A DNA stretch of 64,000 nt, from NCBI GenBank assembly GCA_900095095.1, contig FMBT01000320.1:186001-250000 (forward strand), given 5' to 3'. A model generated the notes under the pieces. It saw only the letters and a program-made list of their open reading frames with translations, was not told the DNA's origin and searched no databases. Made by a program: the position numbers and the translations under genes. Positions within the stretch are counted from its first letter, which is position 1, and each line of letters opens with the position of its first letter. Below, one piece after another: positions 55,960 to 64,000 of the stretch. Origin of the DNA: Fragilariopsis cylindrus CCMP1102. Its lineage: Eukaryota; Bacillariophyta; Bacillariophyceae; Bacillariales; Bacillariaceae.

Positions 55960-57417
55960 TATACACTAATAGCGACTTTACTGTGCAGTAATAAACTCAA
56001 TCTCAGTCTCAACTCAGTCTCAATCTCAACTCAGTCTCAGTCTCAACTCAGTCTTAGTCTTAGATCGTCTCAATCTCCACTCAGTTCTTCTTCTTCGTCT
56101 TCGTCTCGTTGAGTAGATTATAGTCGACTACTAGTACAGTACTTATCACGTAACGTTTTCCTCATTCACTCACTCACTCACTCAACTCACTTCTTCCCTC
56201 CCTCTCTCTCTCTCTCTCTAATCTAATCTAATCTAATGAAAAGAGGATAATAGAATGGAACAACTTACTTACTGTCGGTACACTACACAGTACTACTGTT
56301 ACAGTATTAAGTTGTAATATGAATATATGCTGAATGCTCACAACAAAATTTAAAGTACAGTAATGTAAAGCGATAGGAAGATAGACATAATTGCGGCAGC
56401 AATATGCACTAAAATTTGAAAAGTAGATGGGCGGGGGGGAAGGCATGATTATTGTCGACAATACGGTACATTATTTGTTTTTTGAATCTTTCGTGACTGA
56501 AAAATGCTTAGGCGTATAATAATATATAATATTGCTTCGTACCGTAACGCGCAAAGCTTTCCGCGATGAATGAATCTTGAATGATCGCAATCGCATTCAT
56601 TCATTTCACTTTTTTATATATATCTGCAGTACAGTACAGTACAGTAGGACTACAGTAAAGTAAGTTAGTGGTACAGTACAGTACTTGCTTTCCTCTCGTC
56701 AGATGCAAAATACCTCAGCCACGTGCTAGCTTATCACAAGTGGATTCCTTCGATTCGATACGATTCCTTCATTCGATTCGATTCCTGATTGATTCGATTC
56801 ATTCCTTCCTGATTGATTCCTTCATTCAGTCAGTCACAAAATTAAATAGCTTGTAGGATCTGAAAGTATGTACTGTACGTACGTACGTACAGTATTGATG
56901 CACGTTTGAGCTCTGTCCGTGATCCAATCCAAGAGATCACATTTTTACCGTTCGCTTCTTCTCGTGGCGGCTTAATATTGAGCGGCATATAAAAAATACC
57001 GATCGTGAAAAATAAACAAGTCAAGGTGTACAACAGTACAGTACAGTAACCTAACGGTACAACATGACGACGGGTAAAAAGCAACGAAATGACGCGACGC
57101 AAGCTAAAGAAAAATGCAGAATGAGGAATCGATGATGACTTGGCTAATTTTGAGTTGTTGGTGGTGGCTTGTTCTTCCTTCAACACACGTAATGGAAAAT
57201 CAAATAATATGAAAAAATCAAATAATATGAAAATATATGTATTTATTAAATTATACTGCGTATGAAAATGAGTATCTATACCGGGATTTGTGTGTACGTG
57301 TGTGTGTGTGTATGTGTGTGTATTTGTGTGTCGTGTGCGTTTGAGATGTGTCGGTTTCGTACGTGCAAATCTTTTCTCTTTTGAAGCGTCAACAGTTGTG
57401 CTACTTCTTCGAAATGA
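55960..57417. other. Intergenic, repeat-rich
   Basis: It holds degenerate CAACTCAGTCTCAGTCT repeats (about 55990-56090), CACT and CT runs (56165-56220), a TACAGTACAGTACAGTA cluster at 56630-56646, a GATTC repeat stretch (56745-56825) and GTAC repeats (56876-56892). No gene is supported. Confidence 0.55.
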
Positions 57418-59562
57418 TTAGGGCAGGGTACCGTAATCCTGATCGACCAGAACAGATCCACCACTCTCAAAGGTCACGGCAGATTGAGCGAGGGCGCAGC
57501 CATACAATTTCGAATTGGTACCGAAGGTGATGGCGGTTCCGGCCATAATAGAGCCAGGAACTTCACTGCGGGCCCCAAGGGTGGCAGCAGTACCGAGAAC
57601 CCAGAGGACGTTCTCTGCTTTGGCACCGTTCTTCAGGATGAATGTGGTGTCAGCAGCAGTAATCAGAGTAGTGCCAGCAATGAAGGTATATTCACCGGCA
57701 CCGTCTAGAGTGACCACAGTGCCATGAGCAAAGTTGATGGCACTGCCTGAACGGTGAGTTCCTGGTTCGAACTTCTGGTTTCCAATCTCGATCGCCATGT
57801 TCGCAACTTGTGGATATGCTGCCATTGCCGAAGCGTGTTTACCTACAACGTGATCGGCGAAGTCTGAGTCCCGCACAACTCCCCCCGTGGGGGTCAAGTA
57901 AGACCCAGTAATGGAAGTGCCGGGATAGACGCCAATATCCCCATCGTAGACTATGCTTGTAACACCAGCAAAAGTGATAGTGGTTCGAGCATGGACAGCA
58001 AAGTCACTACACATCTCGCCGGAGACTGACCCGAAACTGGGCGCACTACTCGTAGTAGGATTACCAGTAGGAGCTAAAGAAGGAGCAGCGCTAGGAGTGG
58101 CAATAGGAGTAACGGAAGGAGCAGAACTTGGTGCGCCAGTGTCAACTTGATTGTGCACAACAACAGATCCGCTCGCAAAGGTCACGGCAGTTTGGGCGAG
58201 AGCGCAGCCATACAATTTCGAATTGATACCGAAGGTGATGGCAGTTCCGGCCATAATGGAGCCAGCAACTTCACTGCGGGCCCCAAGGGTGGCAGCAGTA
58301 CCGAGAACCCAGAGGACGTTCTCTGCTTTGACACCGCCAGTCAGGATGATTTTGGTGTCAGCAGCAGTAGTCAGAGCGGTGCCAGCAATGAAGGTAAACT
58401 TGGCAGTAGAATTACCGTGTAGAGTCACAGTGCCAGAAGCGATGTTGAAGGCAGTGGCTGAACGGTAGATTCCTTCTTTGTCGAAAGTCACGCCTCCGAT
58501 CTCGATCGCGATGGTACTGCCTCCTTTCTGTGACATGCGCTCAGCGTGTTCAGTTACAACGCGATTGGCAAATCTCTGCAACTCCGATCGATCATCCTCA
58601 ACTTTCGCCCCCTGTTCAAACCGAGGACGCCCAGTAATGGCAGTGCCGGGATAGACACCTACATCCCCATTGTGGACCATGTTGTTCGTAGCAAAAGTGA
58701 CAGCGGTTCGAGCATTGACAGCAAAGTCTTCACAGATCTCGCCGGAGACAAATTGGGAACTGGGCTCACTACTCAAACTAGGATTAGCGCTAAGAGTGGT
58801 AGTAGGAGCAGCGCTAGGAGTGGCAATAGGATTAGCGCTAGGAGCAGGACTTGGTGCGCCAGTGAAAACTTGTTTGAGCACAACAGATCCACCGCTCTCA
58901 AAGGTCACGGCAGTTTGGGCAAGAGCGCAGCCATATAATTTGGAATTGGTACCGAAGGTGATGGCGGTTCCAGCCATAATAGAGCCAGCAACTTCACTGC
59001 GGGCACCAAGGGTGGCAGCAGTACCGAGAACCCAGAGGACATTCTCTGCTTTGGCACCGCGAATCAGGTTGAACGTGGTGTCAGCAGCAGTAATTAGAGT
59101 GGTGCCAGCAATGAAGGTAAACTTGGAATCCTGATCGTTTTCACCGTCTAGAGTGACCACAGTGCCATGAGCAAAGTTGATGGCACTGCCTGAACGGTGG
59201 GTTCCTGGGCCGAAAGTCACGCCTCCCATCTCGATCGCCATGAACTCTTCATTGTCGTGAGCTGCCATTCCCAAAACGTGGGCATCTACAACGTGATTGG
59301 CGAAGACATCTGAGTCCGTCACAACTCCCCCCGAGCCAACAAAATTACGAGACCCAGTAATGGAAGTGCCGGGATAGACGCCCACATTCCCATCGTAGAC
59401 TGTGCTTGCAACACCAGCAAAGGTGACAGTGGTTCGAGCATGGACAGCAAATTTCTCACCCAAGTTGACTCCACACACATCGTGTGCGTGGTGGAAGATG
59501 GGGTTAGAATGGACTTGCGTGAGTCCTCCGATGAGGAACATGCTGGCGATGGAGAAGTACAT
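57418..59562 (-). CDS. Triple-domain ice-binding protein (DUF3494)
   Basis: A 714-residue intronless protein from MYFSIASMFLIGGLTQVHS, a good signal peptide. An ATG 36 codons upstream (59670) is in frame but destroys that signal. Three DUF3494 domains follow, at about 30-233, 272-474 and 512-714. Each contains VGVYPGTSITG or a variant, TFIAGTTLITAADT, ENVLWVLGTAATLGARSEV, SIMAGTAITFGTNSKLYGCA and ALAQTAVTF. Two Pro/Ser/Ala linkers (SPAPSANPIATPSAAP and APSSAPSVTPIATPSAAPS) join them. The fold is a beta-solenoid that adsorbs to ice. Such proteins are secreted by polar diatoms, fungi and bacteria to inhibit recrystallisation and shape brine pockets. The gene is clearly GC-richer than its flanks, suggesting lateral origin or strong codon bias. 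Single-domain forms are the commonest. Three domains would give higher avidity (inference). Confidence 0.93.
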   Translation of the reverse strand: MYFSIASMFLIGGLTQVHSNPIFHHAHDVCGVNLGEKFAVHARTTVTFAGVASTVYDGNVGVYPGTSITGSRNFVGSGGVVTDSDVFANHVVDAHVLGMAAHDNEEFMAIEMGGVTFGPGTHRSGSAINFAHGTVVTLDGENDQDSKFTFIAGTTLITAADTTFNLIRGAKAENVLWVLGTAATLGARSEVAGSIMAGTAITFGTNSKLYGCALAQTAVTFESGGSVVLKQVFTGAPSPAPSANPIATPSAAPTTTLSANPSLSSEPSSQFVSGEICEDFAVNARTAVTFATNNMVHNGDVGVYPGTAITGRPRFEQGAKVEDDRSELQRFANRVVTEHAERMSQKGGSTIAIEIGGVTFDKEGIYRSATAFNIASGTVTLHGNSTAKFTFIAGTALTTAADTKIILTGGVKAENVLWVLGTAATLGARSEVAGSIMAGTAITFGINSKLYGCALAQTAVTFASGSVVVHNQVDTGAPSSAPSVTPIATPSAAPSLAPTGNPTTSSAPSFGSVSGEMCSDFAVHARTTITFAGVTSIVYDGDIGVYPGTSITGSYLTPTGGVVRDSDFADHVVGKHASAMAAYPQVANMAIEIGNQKFEPGTHRSGSAINFAHGTVVTLDGAGEYTFIAGTTLITAADTTFILKNGAKAENVLWVLGTAATLGARSEVPGSIMAGTAITFGTNSKLYGCALAQSAVTFESGGSVLVDQDYGTLP

Positions 59563-59808
59563 TGTAGTAGGTGGAAGGAAGCTGATTGATTTGTATCGTT
59601 TGATTTGGTTTAAAATTAATTTATTATAGTTTTTGATGCAAAAAAAGTTAGTAATTAGAACTATTTGCACAAATAATAAAATTGGAATAACAAATAAATA
59701 TTAAAAAGACAACGATTGGCTGCTACTACTTCGTGTGTGCATTCTTCGTTGATTTGAAGGTCAAAGGTTGTTGTCTTGTCTTATCTTGTCTTGTGAGTCG
59801 AATCAAAT

Positions 59809-59842
<34 letters not shown>

Positions 59843-61476
59843 ATTCGTTACTTCTTCTCCCCAACGAAGACTAATGACCATACATAGTCAATCGGTGATG
59901 ATCTTGATTGTTATGGTATTATATTCAATCGGTCTTTATTGAAGGCCAGCACATTCCGATCCCTAGCCATGATGATCACAATTTGACCATAAACGAAGAG
60001 GACGAAGACGAAGACGAGCACACAGACGAGCACACAGACGAAGACGAGGACGAACTGCATCACAGCAACAACACAACAGTACTTACATGTTTCTTTAAGA
60101 AATCGATGGTAGTGTAATGTTTTAGGTTTGTATATTGTTGATGAATATTAATTGTGAGAGGAACGTGAGCTTTTTTTAGATGATGATGAAATGGAAATAC
60201 GATCAATCCTTTTTCTTCACAAACTTACTCAATAGCACGTAAAAATCTTAAATGTAAACTTGTGTGGAACTATAAAGCTCTTGTGTTATTCGTGAAGTTC
60301 TTATTCTCCTGTTTAATCTTCTTTCTTATTGATATTTATTTTCATGTGTGTCGTACGATTTTCATCATTATAATCTGGTTGGCGGTGGTCGTAAAATACA
60401 AACTAATCGTAACTTTGTACATTTAGAATAAAGCTGGTCATTATTAGCTTAATTGAAATAATTGAAATACTGTAACCGTCACTTTTGATGATTAAATACT
60501 TTATTGAAGTTTAAACGTTTTGATATATATTACTATATTGAAGTTAAATGTTACTCCTTTTTCGAACTTCTAATTTCATTGTAACCCGTTTTACGAGTAC
60601 AATTAAAAATTAATAATGATAAAGCTGATCATTATTGCCCTAATTGAAATTCTCTACTGTAAAAGACTTAGATTAATAGTGAACTTCTAATTTCATTTTA
60701 CGAGTACAATTATATGCCCCCCTGGAGAATTTACTTTCCTTTCGAAGGTGTGGGAACATGGCGCCTTGATGTTCTCCTTTGTTCTCCTTTTTTTTATTTA
60801 GTGCACTACTAAAACCTTGTTCTCATATATATTAAATATATATAACAGATTGATAATATCTCATTGCGTCGCGCTTGTTACGGCGCTTCAATATAATACA
60901 TGTGTTTTTCTAAATACGACCACACACTTTTTCTATTTACTGTACTGTACTTACAGTACTTATGCTGCGTGTCTAATGATTGATCGTTAAAGTTATAGTT
61001 CAGTCGTGGAATAATATCACGTAGAATAATGATGAGGTCTGGACTTCGCTCACCAACATGCATCATTTTTTTCTTTTTCTCATTTCTGGCCATTCAAAAA
61101 ATCATGGAGCACTACAATCTAAAAAAAGTGAATTGTACAAAAAGTACAACACAACAACGGAACAAAAGAAGAGCTTACAGTAAATGCACATGCCGCACCC
61201 CTTTTTTTCTTTTTCAATTCGCAAACAGCCAACATACCGTTACTTGTGTACAAAAAGCACAACAGAGACTCTCTTCCTCCCTAAAGCACAAAGCGACAAC
61301 AAGCGAAAACCAAACCAAACTCCATACAATACAATACACAAATACCGTACAGCAGGAACAAAGAAAGGCAAACAAGAGTCTAGTCGAAGAATAAATATTT
61401 ATTAATTGCTAAATCAACTCAGTTCAATTCAATTTCAAGTTCAAGTTCAAGTTCAGTTCAAAAAAAAACTCAAATC
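59563..61476. other. Intergenic; promoter of ice-binding gene and upstream of the G-patch gene
   Basis: A CT run (59812-59840) and GACGAAGACGA repeats (about 60000-60055) are present. TACTGTACTGTA-type words lie at 60938-60960. No gene is supported. The open frame at 61029-61394 has no motifs. Confidence 0.5.
59812..59840. repeat. CT microsatellite upstream of the ice-binding gene
   Basis: An uninterrupted CT run about 250 bases upstream of the ice-binding start (GA on its coding strand). A promoter-structure role is possible but unproven. Confidence 0.85.
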
Positions 61477-62259
61477 ATGACAATTGTCAATACAGTCGAT
61501 AAACGTAATACCGAATGGCGTGATAATAATATTGGATCAAAATTATTAGGTAAAATGGGTTGGAAGGAAGGATCCGGGATCGGATTACGAAATAAAAATG
61601 TGACAGCATTACGTGCCGTAAAACGACAAGTCGGATTAGGGATTGGTGCCAAACGTCAAAGTGAAGCGGGACCATCGGAATCTACTGGAACATTTGCTGC
61701 TGTCTTAGCTAATTTAAAATCACATCATGGTGGTCATTCGGATGAGGATGATGACGAGAAGAAGAAAAAGAAAAAATCAAAAAAAGAAAAAAAGAAGAAG
61801 AAAAAGGGTGGATTAATGTTACCACAAAATAAAGTACTAGCTGGACATTCACGTAAAATGAGAGAAGCAAAATTTGGTACTAAAAGTCAACACGACCTAG
61901 CATGTATTTTTGGTAATACAGATGTTGTTGCAACAGCTGTTGGTTCTTTTACACCAATAGCAGCAGCTATACAAACAACAACAACAAAATTGCTGCCATC
62001 GGCGGCGGTGTCATCAAAGAAACGTTCACGAGACAACGACGAGGATGATGATGATGATGATGATGATTCGCCATCATCTTCTTCGGATGCCGATGATGCT
62101 GACGACAATGAAGAACTTCTTGTTACTAAGAAGGAAGAAAAAGCACAGAAACGTGCAGCAAAGAAACAACGAAAGGAAGAAAAGAAAAAACAGAAAAAAT
62201 CATCGACATCATCAGACGATAAGAAGAAAAAGAGCAAAAAATCATCCAGGAAAATATAG
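61477..62259 (+). CDS. G-patch protein, PINX1-like
   Basis: A 260-residue intronless frame. It has a short N-terminal head, then a G-patch (about residues 18-60): NNIGSKLLGKMGWKEGSGIG followed by VKRQVGLGIGAK. After a Lys/Glu-rich, coiled or disordered part comes LAGHSRKMREAKFGTKSQHD followed by LACIFGNT (about 123-150), which matches the HxxKxxxAK...DLxCIFG element of PINX1. The C-terminus is a charged low-complexity tail (Asp run near 188-196, Lys-rich end) typical of nucleolar proteins. PINX1 and yeast Pxr1/Gno1 act in rRNA and snoRNA processing by stimulating the helicase Dhx15/Prp43 through the G-patch, and in animals PINX1 also limits telomerase. Nucleolar RNA processing is the likelier role here. 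Confidence 0.85.
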   Translation: MTIVNTVDKRNTEWRDNNIGSKLLGKMGWKEGSGIGLRNKNVTALRAVKRQVGLGIGAKRQSEAGPSESTGTFAAVLANLKSHHGGHSDEDDDEKKKKKKSKKEKKKKKKGGLMLPQNKVLAGHSRKMREAKFGTKSQHDLACIFGNTDVVATAVGSFTPIAAAIQTTTTKLLPSAAVSSKKRSRDNDEDDDDDDDDSPSSSSDADDADDNEELLVTKKEEKAQKRAAKKQRKEEKKKQKKSSTSSDDKKKKSKKSSRKI

Positions 62260-64000
62260 CAAGTACTGACTAGCTGTAACACGATGTATACGTGTTATTA
62301 TATTAAAATGCAATAGAAAATAAATAAATATGTATTATTATTACTACTACTACAAAAAATACGCAAAAGATACTAATACGATTGACGTATAGATTAGAAC
62401 CAGTACTGTAGGCAGCAGGGTGCGATTACAGTAACCATCTGAGGTTGTGATTTTTAAATTTAATTCTTAACATACTGCATCATCCCTCTCGCTGCCTTGC
62501 TCATGACTGAATATTGTAGAATTGAATACTACAGTAAGGGTTGTGAATTTAGAAAGTTCTTGAAAGCATGATGTTGTGTGTTCTCACACTCCAACATGCC
62601 AGTAAGTATTTTCTGCTTTTTGTGATTTGTGTTGTGCTGCTAGAACAGAACATAGTGCAGTATTAACTTTTTGGGGGAGCAACTAGATACAGTTAGTTGA
62701 TTGCAATAATTTGCCAGCCACATGTATCTGCTGTGGTGTGTTGACGCATCTGTTCTTGAACCTTCCTTCCTTCCATCCTTCCTTGAGTGCTCCACTGATC
62801 AACCCAACTCCCCTGACTAACACCCTCCTTCTATAGCCTTGTCATACAGTGCAGTAACAACTAGCATCACCAACTCACACAACACACTAATGGTCAAACA
62901 ACGGTCAAACTTCATACTACACATCAATTGTCATCACACCCCTAGCCAAATGTAATCCAGACTTGAACCAACTGCACAGTATAATATAACTAACTTGTGT
63001 CCAGAGAACACTCTTTACAACACCCTTTATGACTGGCTATTCTAAAATAATGACCTAGCAGCACTAGTAGCATGTCAGGTGTCTGTCATTTATGTGAGTC
63101 ACACCATACAAAAGTTGCTATATGGTCAAATGCATGTGGTTGATCAATTAATTAAAACAAACAATGCAAGGCAAGGCAAGGCAAGGCACTTGAAATCTTG
63201 TGCTTTGGTGTGGTATTGTAGGAGCACTCTCTGTTTACTGTTTACAGTAGGCCCTACTAATAGTGTTTTGTGCATGCATATAAGTTGCAAGTCCTATTGG
63301 TGATTTGTGTATATTTATATTTAGAATCAGAATCTGTTTCTTTGATTCACTGATGACAAGGGGTGGATGTTATGATGGATGTTATCTATCTAATTACTAC
63401 GTGTACATCCTTTACAGCTGAATGGTTAGAGAGGTGAGGTTTAAAGTAACAATCTGGTGCGATTACCCAACCAATGCTACCAACACTATTAAGAATCCCA
63501 AATATACAAAATAGCCTCAAGTTTGTCCAGTCAACCAGTGAATAGGTCAAGATTGCAATATCACAATCTTTGCCCAACTCCACAGTAAAATAAATGGAAA
63601 GAAATAACAACCCAAAAAGCAACTCAATTAGGTAGAATAGGAAGGGCAATTTAGCTCACAGCCTCATCATAAAAGTTGTTTAGAAAAATATTTAATGACC
63701 AATAACTCAGGTCTGTCTCAATACTGTATATTTGATATGGTATTGGTCACAGGATGAGAACCCACCCAATTGTACTAGAGGCTGGTGGATATTTTGATTT
63801 GTTTGGTATTGGTATCTATGTTATCCATCATGATATCAGTGAGGTGAAAACCTTTTTGTCTTCCAGTAGTATACATACTTGTTGTTAGCAGAATCTGAGT
63901 TTCGTCTCAATAAGGAGAAGAATTTTATGCTGTTCTTGTCGTATTGGCCTGCCTTACCACAAAAATCCATTCTCTTTTGCAGCCTATACAAAATTATCAG
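62260..64000. other. Window end, no gene supported
   Basis: The sequence texture differs from most intergenic DNA here (fewer homopolymers). AAGGC tandem units lie near 63166-63186. GGTGCGATTAC appears at about 62428 and 63456 in different contexts. A minus-strand frame at 63386-63649 has hydrophobic stretches but no motif I trust. A repetitive element is possible, but no ends are visible. Confidence 0.4.

Noticed and set aside
61887-62282. A minus-strand Ser/Phe-rich frame
   Set aside because: It is antisense to the charged tail of the G-patch gene.
63386-63649. A hydrophobic 87-codon minus-strand frame
   Set aside because: It has no recognisable motif and lies in sequence that may be repetitive. 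It cannot be told from chance.
1-64000. CRISPR arrays, rRNA genes, bacterial operons and toxin genes
   Set aside because: No regularly spaced repeats, rRNA-like sequence or bacterial gene order is visible. The window is eukaryotic nuclear DNA.

Overview
The window is nuclear DNA of a photosynthetic stramenopile, most probably a diatom. The evidence is: AT-rich DNA with well-separated genes on both strands; short GT-AG introns beside a few long ones; Asn/Thr/Ser/Asp homopeptide-rich proteins typical of some diatoms; a NirB-NirD fused nitrite reductase; a diatom-type PLAC8 protein; a triple-domain DUF3494 ice-binding protein; and several N-termini that look like diatom bipartite plastid presequences (signal peptide, then a Phe at the cleavage site). 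The species cannot be named from the sequence. The ice-binding gene would suit a polar or sea-ice lineage but does not prove one.

Layout. 0-7.3 kb: an Asn-rich hypothetical protein, a secreted ankyrin protein, a type II membrane glycosyltransferase-like gene (with a frame break) that has a Stowaway-like MITE just upstream, and a hypothetical basic protein. 7.3-12 kb: gene-poor, with related decayed gene fragments around one small hypothetical gene. 12-18.2 kb: Sec61 beta (its start codon alone in exon 1), a large Ala/Ser/Thr-rich probable plastid protein, and a four-exon dirigent-like secreted protein. 18.7-23.6 kb: one three-exon gene of about 1554 codons with a small zinc-knuckle-like motif. 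25-31.4 kb: a vWA protein, a PDZ-PUB adaptor and a four-helix membrane protein. 31.8-36.5 kb: a decayed retroelement and long intergenic DNA. 36.5-42.3 kb: the NirB-NirD nitrite reductase and a PLAC8 protein. 42.8-49.2 kb: a broken paralogue beside a single-pass membrane protein, then a large PPR protein. 49.2-53 kb: repeats, a tiny putatively lipidated protein and a four-copy palindromic repeat cluster. 53.1-56 kb: an O-fucosyltransferase-like gene. 57.4-59.6 kb: the ice-binding protein. 61.5-62.3 kb: a PINX1-like G-patch protein. The last 1.7 kb has no gene I can support.

There is no operon-like organisation. Shared themes are secretory and Golgi work (Sec61 beta, two glycosyltransferase-like genes, secreted or membrane proteins), plastid import (nitrite reductase, PPR protein, Ala-rich protein) and ubiquitin or p97-linked scaffolding (PDZ-PUB). 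The most notable observations are the plastid-like presequence on a NirB-NirD enzyme, the GC-richer and internally homogenised ice-binding gene, the MITE at a promoter, the four-copy palindrome at 52.4-52.95 kb, and a palindromic TACAGTA/TACTGTA word that recurs between genes. Several gene models below join exons across introns that I read directly from splice sites.
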